From Leptospira harrisiae (lineage in GTDB: Bacteria; Spirochaetota; Leptospiria; Leptospirales; Leptospiraceae): 64,000 nucleotides of DNA. Both the position numbers and the translations under genes were made by a program. Of this stretch, positions 9,939-18,801 are shown one piece after another. The stretch covers positions 124,001-188,000 of the forward strand of contig NZ_NPDX01000006.1 of NCBI RefSeq assembly GCF_002811945.1, in the 5' to 3' direction. The first letter of the stretch is position 1. The number at the start of each line of letters is the position of its first letter. The notes beneath the pieces are model-generated. The model saw only the letters and a list, made by a program, of their open reading frames with translations, was not told the DNA's origin and did no database searches.

Positions 9939-10749
9939 TTCTTTTGATCTTGAATAGTGGTAAGATTTGATTCGAAAGTTTTGTGTTTGGATTAATTTGG
10001 ATTAGGTTGACACCAAAAAAATTTTTAGCAGCTTTTAAATCATTCGGATACGTGGTATTTTTGTTTCTGAGATTTGGTTTTTCTTGTGAAATCCTTCCGA
10101 ATATTTTTATCCAAAATGGAAATTGTATTGTATCTATTTCATCTTGAATCCAGATTCCGATTGGTTCCCAAATTTTTATAATTTTGTTTGTGTTCAGATA
10201 GTTCGAAAAATCAACAAAATCAGATATCCAATAACAGGTGGCAAATTTTGGGTAGAGTCTAAAAGCATATTGATTTGCATCGGAATAATTAGTTCCACCA
10301 CCTTTTGATTGTTTTGCTATATTTGCAAATGCTGTAAAAACATCTGCTTCAGTTTTTAGCCATTTCCCTGGAGACTGGCAAGTGTCAGAAAATGTTACAA
10401 GTAAGATTCTGTTTCCTAGTTTGATATGAAATAATGCTAAAAATAAAGTAATTTGAAATGCTGTCTCTTTTTTTGAATCGCACATTGAATCACTTCTGTC
10501 ATAAAAGAGTATAATCGAGGCATCTCGCTCTTCGTAATATTCCTTTGTATAAAGTTCGCCTGTCCTTGAAGTTACATTCCAGTCGATGTAACGAATATCA
10601 TCTCCAAAATGATAGTTTCGTACTTCTTTGAAATCCAAACCACGACCTCTCTCGGTCATTGGCAGAAAACCTTGCCTAGTTGATGAAAACTTTTTTTTAG
10701 TTTCCCACTGCAAAACTTGGAGCATACGTTTCAGTTCTGGCAATAACAT
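9931..10749 (-). CDS. DUF58 domain protein of the MoxR-Bat operon
   Basis: 272 residues, no signal peptide or membrane helix. It shows the DUF58 signature: RGRGLDFKEVRNYHFGDDIRYIDWNVTSR in pieces (GRGLDFKEVR, GDDIRYIDWNVTSR), followed by a VWA-like half-domain with FYDRSDSM. DUF58 proteins nearly always accompany MoxR ATPases and VWA proteins and are thought to bridge them; no enzymatic activity is established. The gene begins 1 bp after the moxR stop and overlaps the next gene by 8 bp, so it is in the middle of a tightly coupled operon. Confidence 0.92.
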   Translation of the reverse strand: MLLPELKRMLQVLQWETKKKFSSTRQGFLPMTERGRGLDFKEVRNYHFGDDIRYIDWNVTSRTGELYTKEYYEERDASIILFYDRSDSMCDSKKETAFQITLFLALFHIKLGNRILLVTFSDTCQSPGKWLKTEADVFTAFANIAKQSKGGGTNYSDANQYAFRLYPKFATCYWISDFVDFSNYLNTNKIIKIWEPIGIWIQDEIDTIQFPFWIKIFGRISQEKPNLRNKNTTYPNDLKAAKNFFGVNLIQINPNTKLSNQILPLFKIKRNG

Positions 10750-11730
10750 CTAAGGAACTTCCGTAACAGATAGGATTCGTTTGATAATTGAATCTGTGCT
10801 GATATCCTCGCTTATAGCATCTATGGTTAAGTGGAGTCTATGTTTTACAATTTCGGAAAAAAAGCGTTGGATGTCTTCAGGGATTACAAAATCTCTACCT
10901 TCCAAAAGAGCATTGATTCGACTCACTTTTAGCATCGCAAGACTTGCTCTTGGGCTAACTCCACGTTGGATAAAAGTTTTTAATTCATTGTCGATTGTGG
11001 TTTGTGGTCGTGTGTTTCTTGTTAAGTTAACTATATAAGCTTGTAGTTTTGGTTCAACGTATACTTGATTTGAAATTTCTGAAATCTTTTGGATTTCTTT
11101 AGGTTTCATTACCTTTTTTGTCTTTTTCTTTGCTGAGTTTAAATTTCCATGTTGGTTTAAGATCGCAACTTCATCCTCCATTGATGGATAAGTGACAATT
11201 ACTTTGAACAAAAAACGATCCAATTGTGCTTCGGGAAGGGGATAAGTTCCTTCCTGGTCGATGGGGTTTTGTGTTGCGATTACAAAAAATGGAGGCTCAA
11301 GGTCAAATGTTTCATCCGCTATCGATACTTGTCTTTCTTCCATACACTGTAATAATGCTGATTGAACCTTGGCCGGAGCTCTGTTGATTTCATCAGCTAA
11401 TAGCACATTGGTGAAAACGGGACCTTTTCTGATTTCAAAGGAAGAGGTTTTCGGGTTAAAGATATTTGTTCCCGTTAGATCTGCTGGCAATAAATCTGGT
11501 GTGAACTGCACTCTCGAAAACTTTGCATCAATGATAGAAGCTAAGTTTTTGGCGACCAAGGTCTTTGCAAGTCCGGGCATTCCTTCTAATAGAATATGCC
11601 CATTAGCAACAAGTCCTACAAAAAGAGATTGGATGACATGATCCATCCCTGAAATAGATTCTGACAATTCCGACCTAAGTAATTTTACTTGGTCGGATAT
11701 TTCTGTAATTTGTTCTTTGTTTATTTGCAT
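10750..11730 (-). CDS. moxR: MoxR-type AAA+ ATPase
   Basis: 326 residues. The MoxR subfamily of AAA+ ATPases is recognised by Walker A GMPGLAKT (about 51-58), Walker B LLADEINRAPAKVQ, sensor 1 ATQNP and the RFLFK arginine stretch. Members act as chaperone-like ATPases that remodel or insert metal/cofactors into partner proteins, usually with VWA-domain proteins encoded nearby, exactly as here. No membrane segment, so cytoplasmic. It overlaps by 10 bp the upstream repeat lipoprotein gene and abuts the DUF58 gene. It is probably the motor of the Bat system. Confidence 0.95.
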   Translation of the reverse strand: MQINKEQITEISDQVKLLRSELSESISGMDHVIQSLFVGLVANGHILLEGMPGLAKTLVAKNLASIIDAKFSRVQFTPDLLPADLTGTNIFNPKTSSFEIRKGPVFTNVLLADEINRAPAKVQSALLQCMEERQVSIADETFDLEPPFFVIATQNPIDQEGTYPLPEAQLDRFLFKVIVTYPSMEDEVAILNQHGNLNSAKKKTKKVMKPKEIQKISEISNQVYVEPKLQAYIVNLTRNTRPQTTIDNELKTFIQRGVSPRASLAMLKVSRINALLEGRDFVIPEDIQRFFSEIVKHRLHLTIDAISEDISTDSIIKRILSVTEVP

Positions 11731-13040
11731 TGTGATGGAGTCATTTTTGGCATTGGTTTATCAATCATATAGTATTCAGTTTTACCTCCAATGGTCCAAC
11801 ATCCCATTTTTCTTCCTTGAGGTTCCACTGGCCCCTTGCCTATTTCTTTTCCTTCTTCTGAATATTCGGTTGCATCTTCTGTAGATCGAATGACCATACG
11901 TTTTTTCCCTGAAGGATAAAAGTATGTATACGGAATGCTTGGTTTATAGTTTAGTTTTAGATCTTGTGTTTCTTCGTCTATCTTTACTAGTGAAAAGAAA
12001 AATTTACCATCTCCAAGAATTTTACCAGTATTGTCATATACTCTAGCAGATTCCAACATACTTTCGTTTGCCATAATTCCGTGATAAGCTACTTGTCCAT
12101 TTTTATAATAGAACTTCCATTCCCCGGTTCTTGTATGTTTTCTTGGACCAGTTCCAAATAGTTTTCCATCCGAGTAGTATTCTTTCCAAATTCCAGTTCT
12201 TTCATATTTAATGTCTAAGTTTTCAGAATTTTCTTTTTTGGAATAATTTCCTTCGGCAAGAATGTTTCCTTTTGCACCAAACATTTTCCATAAACCACTT
12301 CGGATGTCAGATGAATATGAACCTTGAGATTCCGCAGCCCCGTCTTTGTAATAGTTAATTTCTTGGCCATTCTTTAAGCCATTACTAAAGGAAACTTTTG
12401 TTTTTATTCCGTTCCCATCAGCACCAACGAAGTAATATGTCCACTCGCCGTCTTCTTCGTTATCTTTGAAGGATCCTTGTTCGACCCATTCCCCTTTGTT
12501 GTTTTTTCGATAATAAGGTCCATTTTTTTTATCATCAACATATGTTGTTTCAGATGTGACTGTTCCTTGTTTGTCAAAAGTTTTGGCAACTCCTTCCTTT
12601 TTTCCATCTACCCATGGTGTTTCAGCCAAAAATTTTTGCGGACTATCTGGATCAGGTTTTTTCCAAATACCGTTTTTTTTCCCGTCAACATATTCACCTA
12701 CTTGGTCAAGTGTAGATTTGTATTTTGGATTTTCCGCTGTGGAACCAGGCTGTTCGAATTGAATGTATTCTTCCCAAGATCCATGTTTTGGGAGTGATTT
12801 AATTTTTGCAGGGGCAAACTTTGTTACTTGGTCGTCCGTACACTTTGTCCCTCCACACTCTGCCTTCACTTCACCGATAGCACGAATTCCGCCAGAGTTT
12901 TTAAATCTTTCAGTTCTGATCCATTTGCCTTTTGTTAATTTTAACTCAAACTCCTGGTCGCCTGATCCGTCTTTTATGGAAGCACCTGAACATTGTATGA
13001 GTAATGTAGTGATGAGTAAGTAAAGAAGTTTCGATTTCAT
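11721..13040 (-). CDS. Lipoprotein with YwqK/MORN-like repeats
   Basis: 439 residues. The N-terminus is a short signal peptide ending in a lipobox (LLIQC, Cys about 17). The rest is a run of about ten beta-hairpin repeats with the MORN/YwqK flavour (GKKNGIWKK, GKKEGVAKTFDKQG, KKNGPYYRKNNKG, RTGIWKEYYSDGKLFG, RTGEWKFYYKNGQVAYHG). Such repeats occur in many spirochaete surface or periplasmic lipoproteins; no catalytic function is known. The gene overlaps the thioesterase gene by 4 bp (ATGA) and moxR by 10 bp, so it belongs to the bat transcription unit rather than standing alone. It could be an envelope client or scaffold of the MoxR-Bat machinery; that is inference from position only. Confidence 0.85.
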   Translation of the reverse strand: MKSKLLYLLITTLLIQCSGASIKDGSGDQEFELKLTKGKWIRTERFKNSGGIRAIGEVKAECGGTKCTDDQVTKFAPAKIKSLPKHGSWEEYIQFEQPGSTAENPKYKSTLDQVGEYVDGKKNGIWKKPDPDSPQKFLAETPWVDGKKEGVAKTFDKQGTVTSETTYVDDKKNGPYYRKNNKGEWVEQGSFKDNEEDGEWTYYFVGADGNGIKTKVSFSNGLKNGQEINYYKDGAAESQGSYSSDIRSGLWKMFGAKGNILAEGNYSKKENSENLDIKYERTGIWKEYYSDGKLFGTGPRKHTRTGEWKFYYKNGQVAYHGIMANESMLESARVYDNTGKILGDGKFFFSLVKIDEETQDLKLNYKPSIPYTYFYPSGKKRMVIRSTEDATEYSEEGKEIGKGPVEPQGRKMGCWTIGGKTEYYMIDKPMPKMTPSQCK

Positions 13041-13579
13041 GTTTCTATCCTATCAAAGAGATGTGCACGTTTCAATTTATTTACTGATAATAATTCATTC
13101 GCAATCGCAATTTTTCCGCCTGTTAATTTATCAGAAAAAAATCGTGGAGGAAGAATGTGGAAGGCGCCCTCCCCTTTTACGTATAAAATTTCACCGTCAA
13201 GTGAAGTGAGTTCACATTCTAAGAATACTTTTCGTTTTGCTTTTTTGATTGGCCAAGCACGTATTAGTAGTTCTTTTTCTACTGGAGTTGCTTTGTGAAA
13301 TTTAAAACTCATTGTGTCGGTCATAACTATATAACCTAAATGGAAACAAAGCCCACCCATTGCCTCATCTAAAACTGTTGATAATATGCCTCCATGAACA
13401 AAGCCGGGTGCACCATTATACATTCTTTTGAAACTATAAGTAAAGTTTACTTCCCCGGTTTCGTCGTGAAATGTAAAATCCGCTACGAGCCCTAATGGAT
13501 TTTCTTTTCCACATCCGAAGCACGTATCATGATGGATTTCATATCCATGTTTGGAAGGATTTTCTATAGGTTTGTTCAT
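13037..13579 (-). CDS. PaaI-type hotdog thioesterase
   Basis: 180 residues. N-terminal Cys motif CFGCGKENPLGL followed by the hotdog core with FVHGGILSTVLDEAMGGL, in which the HGG and the Asp/Glu of the central helix are the usual catalytic and CoA-binding positions of PaaI/THEM4-like acyl-CoA thioesterases. It should hydrolyse a cytosolic acyl-CoA; the substrate is not readable from sequence. It lies 17 bp downstream of the alpha/beta hydrolase gene and is coupled to the repeat lipoprotein gene by a 4-bp overlap. Confidence 0.88.
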   Translation of the reverse strand: MNKPIENPSKHGYEIHHDTCFGCGKENPLGLVADFTFHDETGEVNFTYSFKRMYNGAPGFVHGGILSTVLDEAMGGLCFHLGYIVMTDTMSFKFHKATPVEKELLIRAWPIKKAKRKVFLECELTSLDGEILYVKGEGAFHILPPRFFSDKLTGGKIAIANELLSVNKLKRAHLFDRIET

Positions 13580-13596
13580 TCATAGTCCTTGGTTTT

Positions 13597-14433
13597 TTAT
13601 TTTAAAAAATCGATGATGGCAGCAGAAACTTCTTCAGGAGAATCCATATGCAAATGGTGCCCTCCTGGCAAAATGACTTCCTTTATATTTTTAACAGCAT
13701 CTTTTCTATTTTTATATTTTTCGGCGATTGGAAATCCTGATCTATCACCTAATATCAGTAAAGTTGGACAGTCGATTCTTTTGCAGAATGATTCAATTTG
13801 TTCTTCCGTATAACGAAAGAAAGAATTATAATGTAGTCTTAAATCTCTTCTTGGTTTAAACCCGTTTTGTGTTTTTTCAATCCCTCGTTCCATAAGAATT
13901 TCTGCTGATTCTTTTTTCATATCTCCAGCTTTCATTCGAACTCCCACTGCTGACTCCATATCAGGAAAGTAAGTTTCTTTTTTCCCTCTCGGATGAAGTA
14001 TCTGTTTGATTGCTTCTGTAAGTATTTCTGGCGCAGATTCTGAAAGGTTTGTCAATGGGCCAAGTGATTCGATAAGTACTAATTTTTTGATTTTTAAAAG
14101 ATTTGTTCCGGCAACTAACGTAGAGACAGCTGCACCCATTGAGTGTGCCATCAAAATAAAATTTTCTAGACCTAGCGCTTGGGCGATGGACACAACTTCC
14201 AAAGTGTATTCCGCAAAATAGTAAACTGTGTTTTCTGGTTTGTGACTAGATTTCCCATGTCCTGGAAAATCAATAGATATAAAGCGGTAGTTTGGAAAAT
14301 ATTTTGCAAGAGGCGCAAAACTATTTGCATTATCTAACCAACCGTGAAAAGCAAGGATTGGTATTCCTTGAGGATTCCCCCACTCAACTCCCTCGATGGT
14401 GTGGAATTTTGTGCGAATAGATATGGGCAACAT
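13597..14433 (-). CDS. Alpha/beta hydrolase (serine hydrolase-like)
   Basis: 278 residues, first gene of the long minus-strand unit. The alpha/beta-hydrolase landmarks are in order: oxyanion strand FHGWLDNANSF, DFPGHGKSS, nucleophile elbow MAHSMGAAV (Ser about 99), LLILGDRSG and the C-terminal catalytic His in PGGHHLHMDSPEEV. The HGWLDNA stretch recalls serine hydrolase-like (SERHL) proteins. No signal peptide. The substrate is unknown; together with the adjacent thioesterase it suggests ester or acyl-group clean-up. The divergent promoter region to the exported-protein gene at 14525 is only about 90 bp. Confidence 0.9.
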   Translation of the reverse strand: MLPISIRTKFHTIEGVEWGNPQGIPILAFHGWLDNANSFAPLAKYFPNYRFISIDFPGHGKSSHKPENTVYYFAEYTLEVVSIAQALGLENFILMAHSMGAAVSTLVAGTNLLKIKKLVLIESLGPLTNLSESAPEILTEAIKQILHPRGKKETYFPDMESAVGVRMKAGDMKKESAEILMERGIEKTQNGFKPRRDLRLHYNSFFRYTEEQIESFCKRIDCPTLLILGDRSGFPIAEKYKNRKDAVKNIKEVILPGGHHLHMDSPEEVSAAIIDFLK

Positions 14434-14524
14434 AACCTAAGGCTTTTGGATTCCGTCCGATTGTAAACATTTATCTTTTGGATTTAGGCTTGATTCTTTT
14501 TTACTTTTTTAATTGAATTTGTTC

Positions 14525-14953
14525 ATGAGTCGTTTTCTTTTTCTAACCTTTGTTTTTTCTTTTGGAATACTGCTAGCTGCAGAAATCAAACCCAAGTCTA
14601 CTTGTAATAGTTTAACTGATTGTGAAGAAAAGGCGGGATCTACTGAGATTCACAGAAAAAAAATTAGCCTATTGAGTTTTGGTATTTCTGAATATGCCAG
14701 CAGTGCTACGATCCGTGACCTAATTCCATTGTATTTAAAACGGGTGAAGTCCATAATTTTGGAAGCTAATGGGGAGACTGGGTATAAAGGAGAAATTGTA
14801 TTGAAAGTGACTCACAAACCTGAATACAAAATGACTCAACTCAAAAAAGCTGAAGAAGACATTAGTTTTCTTGAAGCCAACCAGAATTATTTATCCAAGG
14901 AAGAATCGAAAGAGTTGGAAAATTTAAAAGTTTTGTTAGGTGAATCAAAGTAA
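14525..14953 (+). CDS. Small exported protein of unknown function
   Basis: 142 residues from the ATG at 14525 (MSRFLFLTFVFSFGILLAAE); a TTG at 14513 adds four residues. The N-terminus is a clear signal peptide with a cleavage-like LLAAE. Two cysteines (NSLTDCEEKAG region) follow closely. The central part has PLYLKRVKSIILEANGETGYKGEIVLKVTH, which resembles the C-terminal region of TonB/TolA-like or AgmX-type proteins that contribute a beta strand with conserved G-x-V motif, but the match is weak. The C-terminus is helical. Its stop is directly followed by the ATG of the next gene, so the two are coupled. Confidence 0.72.
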   Translation: MSRFLFLTFVFSFGILLAAEIKPKSTCNSLTDCEEKAGSTEIHRKKISLLSFGISEYASSATIRDLIPLYLKRVKSIILEANGETGYKGEIVLKVTHKPEYKMTQLKKAEEDISFLEANQNYLSKEESKELENLKVLLGESK

Positions 14954-15208
14954 ATGAGTCGAATTACAGTTGTTTTATTCTTATCTTTTTTAACCTGTGC
15001 ACAACTCTCTCGTGAAGAACAATTCCGAGTTGAATGCGAAACCACTAGAAAAAGAAGTTACCTCTTTATGTTACCCATTTTAGAAAGACATACAACGGGA
15101 GGAAATACGGAACAAAACAGCTTGGTATGGATTGGAAATACTGAAATTGCCTATAAAAAATGTATGTCCGAAGCAGATAAAAATAAATTCAATCTAAGAT
15201 CGAATTGA
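14954..15208 (+). CDS. Small lipoprotein of unknown function
   Basis: 84 residues beginning with a short signal peptide and lipobox FLTCAQ (Cys about 14). The mature part is about 70 residues with two further cysteines (RVECETTRKR and YKKCMSEADK), possibly a disulfide. The ATG follows the upstream stop with no gap, so it is translated with it. The last 15 bp overlap the 3' end of the convergent ndh gene. No family recognised. Confidence 0.68.
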   Translation: MSRITVVLFLSFLTCAQLSREEQFRVECETTRKRSYLFMLPILERHTTGGNTEQNSLVWIGNTEIAYKKCMSEADKNKFNLRSN

Positions 15209-16465
15209 AAGTTCATCCATTTCTTCTTGGATTAGTCTTGATCCTGCACGGAACGTTAAGTAACTCCATACCCAACTAAGTAAGGTACTTACTTTGTTTT
15301 TAAATCCAACTTGATAAACGAGGTGGACAAACAACCATCCAAGCCAGCCAAAAATTCCTTTTAGTCGAATTTTTCCGAATTCAGCAACTGCATCGGTTCT
15401 TCCTATGGTTGCCATATTTCCTTTGTCAAAATAATGAAATGGAGAAATCATTTTCTTTTTTTCAGTTGATTCAATAACTTTTGCAACGTATCTCCCTTGT
15501 TGCATGGCTACAGGTGAAACTCCTGGTAATGGCCTAGTTAGTCCTGTGCTGTAATTTGCTGCATCGCCTATAACGAATACTTCTGGATATTCAGAAGTTC
15601 TGCAGTATTCATCTACTATAATCCTGTTCGCCTTATCTTTGTTAACTGGTAGATTTTTGGCAAGTTCTGAACCTTCCACTCCAGCTGCCCAAATCACAGT
15701 TTTTGATTCGATCGTTCTGTCTTTGAGGACAACACCAGTATCCGTGATGTCTAAAACTGGCGAATTTGTAAGAACTTCCACACCCCTATTCTCTAATTTT
15801 TCTTTAGTGAACTTGCTAGATTTTTCACTGAATGCAGTAAGTAGTCTAGGTCCAGCTTCAATGAGTGTCACCTTAGTCATTCCGGAATCAATATTTCTGA
15901 AGTCTTTTCTGATAATATTGTGTGATAGTTCTGCTATTGAGCCAGCAAGTTCAACACCCGTAGGACCACCGCCAATGATTACGTAATGCATAAAACTTTT
16001 TGCCTTTTCATAATTTCCGATTAATTCGGCTTGTTCAAAGGAAAGTAATATTCTTCTTCGGATAGCCAGTGCATCTTTGAGATTTTTGAGTCCTAGTGTT
16101 TTTTCTTTCCAACTATTGTTTCCAAAATAGCTAGTCCTTGCTCCTGTAGCTAAAATTAAATAGTCATAGGATTCTGAATTATTTTGAAATTTGACTTTTC
16201 TGTTTTTAAAGTCGACCTCAGTCACATCACCTAATAAAATTTTTACATTTTTATATTTAGTAGTAATAGATCTAGAGGGGATGGCAATGTCAGCTGGCGA
16301 CAAAACTGCAGTGGCAACTTGGTATAAAAGAGGTTGGAAAAGATGGTGATTTTTTTTATCAACTACGGTAATTTCAAAAGAACTCTTGTTTGCAAGTGAT
16401 TTGATTACCTGTAATCCGCCAAATCCAGCTCCAATGATTAAGATTTTTTTCTTTATTTGAGGCAT
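15194..16465 (-). CDS. ndh: Type II NADH dehydrogenase (NDH-2)
   Basis: 423 residues. Two Rossmann dinucleotide-binding motifs are present: IIGAGFGGLQV at the N-terminus for FAD and IIGGGPTGVELAGSIAEL near 165-180 for NADH, plus the FAD-pocket motif VFVIGDAANY. The C-terminal ~70 residues contain hydrophobic/amphipathic stretches (GIFGWLGWLFVHLVYQVGF) expected for monotopic membrane attachment. The enzyme passes electrons from NADH to quinone without pumping protons, and would feed the quinol pool that ultimately supplies the terminal oxidases, such as the cbb3 enzyme encoded at 44-52 kb. It overlaps the tyrosine phosphatase gene by 13 bp. Confidence 0.93.
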   Translation of the reverse strand: MPQIKKKILIIGAGFGGLQVIKSLANKSSFEITVVDKKNHHLFQPLLYQVATAVLSPADIAIPSRSITTKYKNVKILLGDVTEVDFKNRKVKFQNNSESYDYLILATGARTSYFGNNSWKEKTLGLKNLKDALAIRRRILLSFEQAELIGNYEKAKSFMHYVIIGGGPTGVELAGSIAELSHNIIRKDFRNIDSGMTKVTLIEAGPRLLTAFSEKSSKFTKEKLENRGVEVLTNSPVLDITDTGVVLKDRTIESKTVIWAAGVEGSELAKNLPVNKDKANRIIVDEYCRTSEYPEVFVIGDAANYSTGLTRPLPGVSPVAMQQGRYVAKVIESTEKKKMISPFHYFDKGNMATIGRTDAVAEFGKIRLKGIFGWLGWLFVHLVYQVGFKNKVSTLLSWVWSYLTFRAGSRLIQEEMDELSIRS

Positions 16466-16941
16466 TCTTCTACTCCTAAAAAATTTAGAAACCCAATGGA
16501 GCAGTCTTCCACAAGATCCTGGACCAACTCAAAAGCTGTTTCGTTTTTATAGTATGGATCTGGGACAATGGGCGGTCCTTTATCGCTTCTAAATTGACCA
16601 AACAGAAATAATTTCTCACGGATTCTAAGGTCATTTGTTAGACTGATTACATCTTGAAAGTTGTTCTCGTCCATAACCAATAAATAGTCAAAATAAGTTA
16701 AATCTTTCTTATTCAGTTTTCTTGATCTATGTGTTAAGTTGATTCCTCTTTTTTCTGCAATTTTACGCGTTCTAGGGTCAGCTAAGTCACCGTCATGATA
16801 ACCTGAAGTCCCGCATGAATCTATCTCGAAGAATTCTGTTAAGTTTTTTGATTTTACTAAATTGTTAAATGCACCTTCAGCTGCTGGTGAACGGCAGATA
16901 TTTCCTAAACATATAAAGAGTATTTTGATTTTTTGTTTCAT
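16453..16941 (-). CDS. Low-molecular-weight protein tyrosine phosphatase
   Basis: 162 residues. The P-loop CLGNICRSPAAEG (Cys about 11, CX5R) and the general-acid loop VPDPYY are both present, with a D-x-C-G motif (IDSCGTSGYHDG) in between: the full LMW-PTP signature. It dephosphorylates phosphotyrosine or related phospho-substrates; some homologues act on arginine phosphate, which sequence does not settle. It is sandwiched in an operon between the YgjP-type metalloprotease (adjacent, no gap) and ndh (13-bp overlap). Confidence 0.92.
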   Translation of the reverse strand: MKQKIKILFICLGNICRSPAAEGAFNNLVKSKNLTEFFEIDSCGTSGYHDGDLADPRTRKIAEKRGINLTHRSRKLNKKDLTYFDYLLVMDENNFQDVISLTNDLRIREKLFLFGQFRSDKGPPIVPDPYYKNETAFELVQDLVEDCSIGFLNFLGVEECLK

Positions 16942-17616
16942 TTAATTGAGGTAATAGATATATTTTTTCCCAACTTCTTTTAACCACTTCTCAGCCATTT
17001 TGTAATTTGGGTTTTGAGATTCTACAATCTTCCAAAATTTCGAAGAATGGTTATGTTCAATTGTATGTGCTATTTCATGTAATACTATATATTCAATGAT
17101 TTGGTCTGGACAATGTACCAAACTAAGGTTCAATGAAATTTGGTTTCTAGAGTTACAACTTCCCCAAAGTGATCTCATTGGTTTTATCGAAATTTTTGTT
17201 ACTTTAGTGTTTAAAGATTGGGTTATGCTTTGGACCATGGGTTCGATTTTTTTAAATAACAAGTCTCGAAAAGTCTGTTTTCCTTTTTGTATTTGTGACT
17301 TTTCACTGTTCGTTTTCGGAATTAGAATGGTCTCTCCGGGAACGCTAAATTTTCCTTTGGGCGCTAGTTGGATTGTCGTCAAATTTCCGAATAGATGTGT
17401 TATTTCGTTATTTTCGAATTTTAACTTTTTGGGGATGTCCTTTGGAAGTTGTTTTAGTTTGGTAAGAATCCATTCTCTTTTTTCTGAAAGGAATTCATCT
17501 AATTGTTTTTTGGATACTTTTGCAGGGTGTTTTAGTATAACTTTACCATTTTGATACACTACTAAAGATATATTTCCGCCTTTGCTGGGTTTTCGCTCTA
17601 TTGTGATTTCTTCCAT
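16942..17616 (-). CDS. YgjP-family (DUF45) zinc metallopeptidase
   Basis: 224 residues. The zinc-binding signature of the YgjP/WSS1-like family is present near the C-terminus: VLHEIAHTIEHNHSSKFW (HExxH plus downstream His) preceded by WGSCNSRNQISLN, which is the diagnostic WGSC motif. No signal peptide, so cytoplasmic. Members are predicted metal-dependent proteases of uncertain substrate. The gene starts the three-gene unit with the phosphatase and ndh; its stop directly abuts the phosphatase start. Confidence 0.9.
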   Translation of the reverse strand: MEEITIERKPSKGGNISLVVYQNGKVILKHPAKVSKKQLDEFLSEKREWILTKLKQLPKDIPKKLKFENNEITHLFGNLTTIQLAPKGKFSVPGETILIPKTNSEKSQIQKGKQTFRDLLFKKIEPMVQSITQSLNTKVTKISIKPMRSLWGSCNSRNQISLNLSLVHCPDQIIEYIVLHEIAHTIEHNHSSKFWKIVESQNPNYKMAEKWLKEVGKKYIYYLN

Positions 17617-17636
17617 TATATGTTAAACTAAATTCA

Positions 17637-18683
17637 CTATTCGGTATTTGTTTCTATTTTTTCTGCATTGCTTTTCGTTTGAAGCCAATCTATTTTATTT
17701 AAGGCTCCAATCTCAATGCTATAATCTTTGATATTGATATGTGATTTAAAGCCGCTGACTAAATTTGAAGCAATATCTTCGGCAGTTAAGCCACCTTGTG
17801 AAGTAAACCTACCTTCTGAAAAAAACCTGCGGTGATTAATTCTTAAGTAACTTAACCAAGTGGAATTAATTTTATATCCGACTTCAACTTTTGAAGCCCA
17901 GCCGATGCCATAATTCTCTGAGAAAAAATTGATGGATCTTTGTACGTGAAAATCTCTTGTTTTGATCCTTCCGATTGATGGCATAAAACTTAGATCAAGA
18001 TAAAAATCACCTGATGAATAACGGTATCCGCCCCCGAAAAAAAACTCCCATAGATCGTTTGAAAAACTAAGACCATTCCCAATCGGGCCATAGAAAACGG
18101 GGCTCGTATCTATAAACTGATTTACGTCATAGAATAAATATTTGAAGTATGAGTACCTTGCGCCGGTGGAAAAGAAAAAACCTGACCCATTGGCCCAATA
18201 ATTAGGATTTGCATTTTGGAAATAATAGCGACCATAAACTTCAGCTTTGTTTTCGTAAACGGTAGATTTTCCTTTGCCATCAGCGAAGTTACGGCTTCCT
18301 GAATAGATTGTTGCAGAATCTCTGTAACTCCATTCTCGTGTGGCAATTTTAGTGCCATTTTCTGTTGAAACAGATCCTAGTACAAAATCTTCATCTCTCG
18401 CTTCGCCAGATTTTTGATACCAAATAGTGGTTTTTAATGAACCACTGATTTCCCATCGCTCTTTTGTGAAAATTCCTTGGATTCCGAATAAAGGAAATGT
18501 TCTTGGAAAGCTGATTCTTGAGCCACCTCGTATTCCCGATAGATTTGGATACTTATTTCCTGTTTCGAAAATATACTCACCGCCTGATCTTTCTACTGTT
18601 GGTCCCCAGATTACTTCTGCAGAAACTGAAGAAAGACTCAGGAATAAAAAAAGTGTAGGTATGTGGAAAAATTTAGGCACCAA
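17637..18683 (-). CDS. Putative outer-membrane beta-barrel protein
   Basis: 348 residues with a signal peptide (LFLFLSLSSVSAEV). The mature part is rich in alternating aromatic/hydrophobic strands typical of an outer-membrane barrel: EVIWGPTVERSG, YFKYLFYDVNQ, FFFGGGYRYSSGDFYLDLSF, GWASKVEVGYKINSTWLSYL. The start codon is a TTG (18683) with a GTG immediately after; no strong ribosome-binding site. A TATAAT -10 box lies about 39 bp upstream. The last residues (EKIETNTE) are not an aromatic-ending barrel strand, so a soluble tail may follow the barrel. The substrate or role cannot be read. It is divergently transcribed from parA across a region holding a 39-bp palindrome. Confidence 0.7.
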   Translation of the reverse strand: MVPKFFHIPTLFLFLSLSSVSAEVIWGPTVERSGGEYIFETGNKYPNLSGIRGGSRISFPRTFPLFGIQGIFTKERWEISGSLKTTIWYQKSGEARDEDFVLGSVSTENGTKIATREWSYRDSATIYSGSRNFADGKGKSTVYENKAEVYGRYYFQNANPNYWANGSGFFFSTGARYSYFKYLFYDVNQFIDTSPVFYGPIGNGLSFSNDLWEFFFGGGYRYSSGDFYLDLSFMPSIGRIKTRDFHVQRSINFFSENYGIGWASKVEVGYKINSTWLSYLRINHRRFFSEGRFTSQGGLTAEDIASNLVSGFKSHINIKDYSIEIGALNKIDWLQTKSNAEKIETNTE

Positions 18684-18721
18684 CGTAGGTTCTATTCCAC
18701 CTATAAGTTGTAAATTCCTAA

Positions 18722-18727
18722 ATTATA
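18722..18727 (-). promoter_or_regulatory. -10 box for the outer-membrane protein gene
   Basis: Perfect TATAAT on the minus strand, giving a leader of about 30 nt before the TTG start at 18683. No good -35 element stands at the usual 16-18 bp; the nearest is a poor CATCAA-like sequence. Confidence 0.4.
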
Positions 18728-18747
18728 ACTTCAGGAGGGATCGATTG

Positions 18748-18801
18748 ATGCTTCATTATGATTCGAATTGTCTGACGACTTGTCTCTTAGGGGTGAAATG
18801 A
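18748..18801 (+). CDS. Possible 17-codon leader ORF upstream of parA
   Basis: ATG at 18748 is preceded at 18733-18740 by AGGAGGGA, the strongest Shine-Dalgarno match near parA, at a normal 7-nt spacing. The frame reads MLHYDSNCLTTCLLGVK and ends with a TGA that sits at the centre of the 39-bp palindrome. parA itself has only a weak site (TAGG). This may be a leader peptide that couples translation to folding of the palindrome, or a chance ORF; I see no homologue. Confidence 0.3.
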   Translation: MLHYDSNCLTTCLLGVK

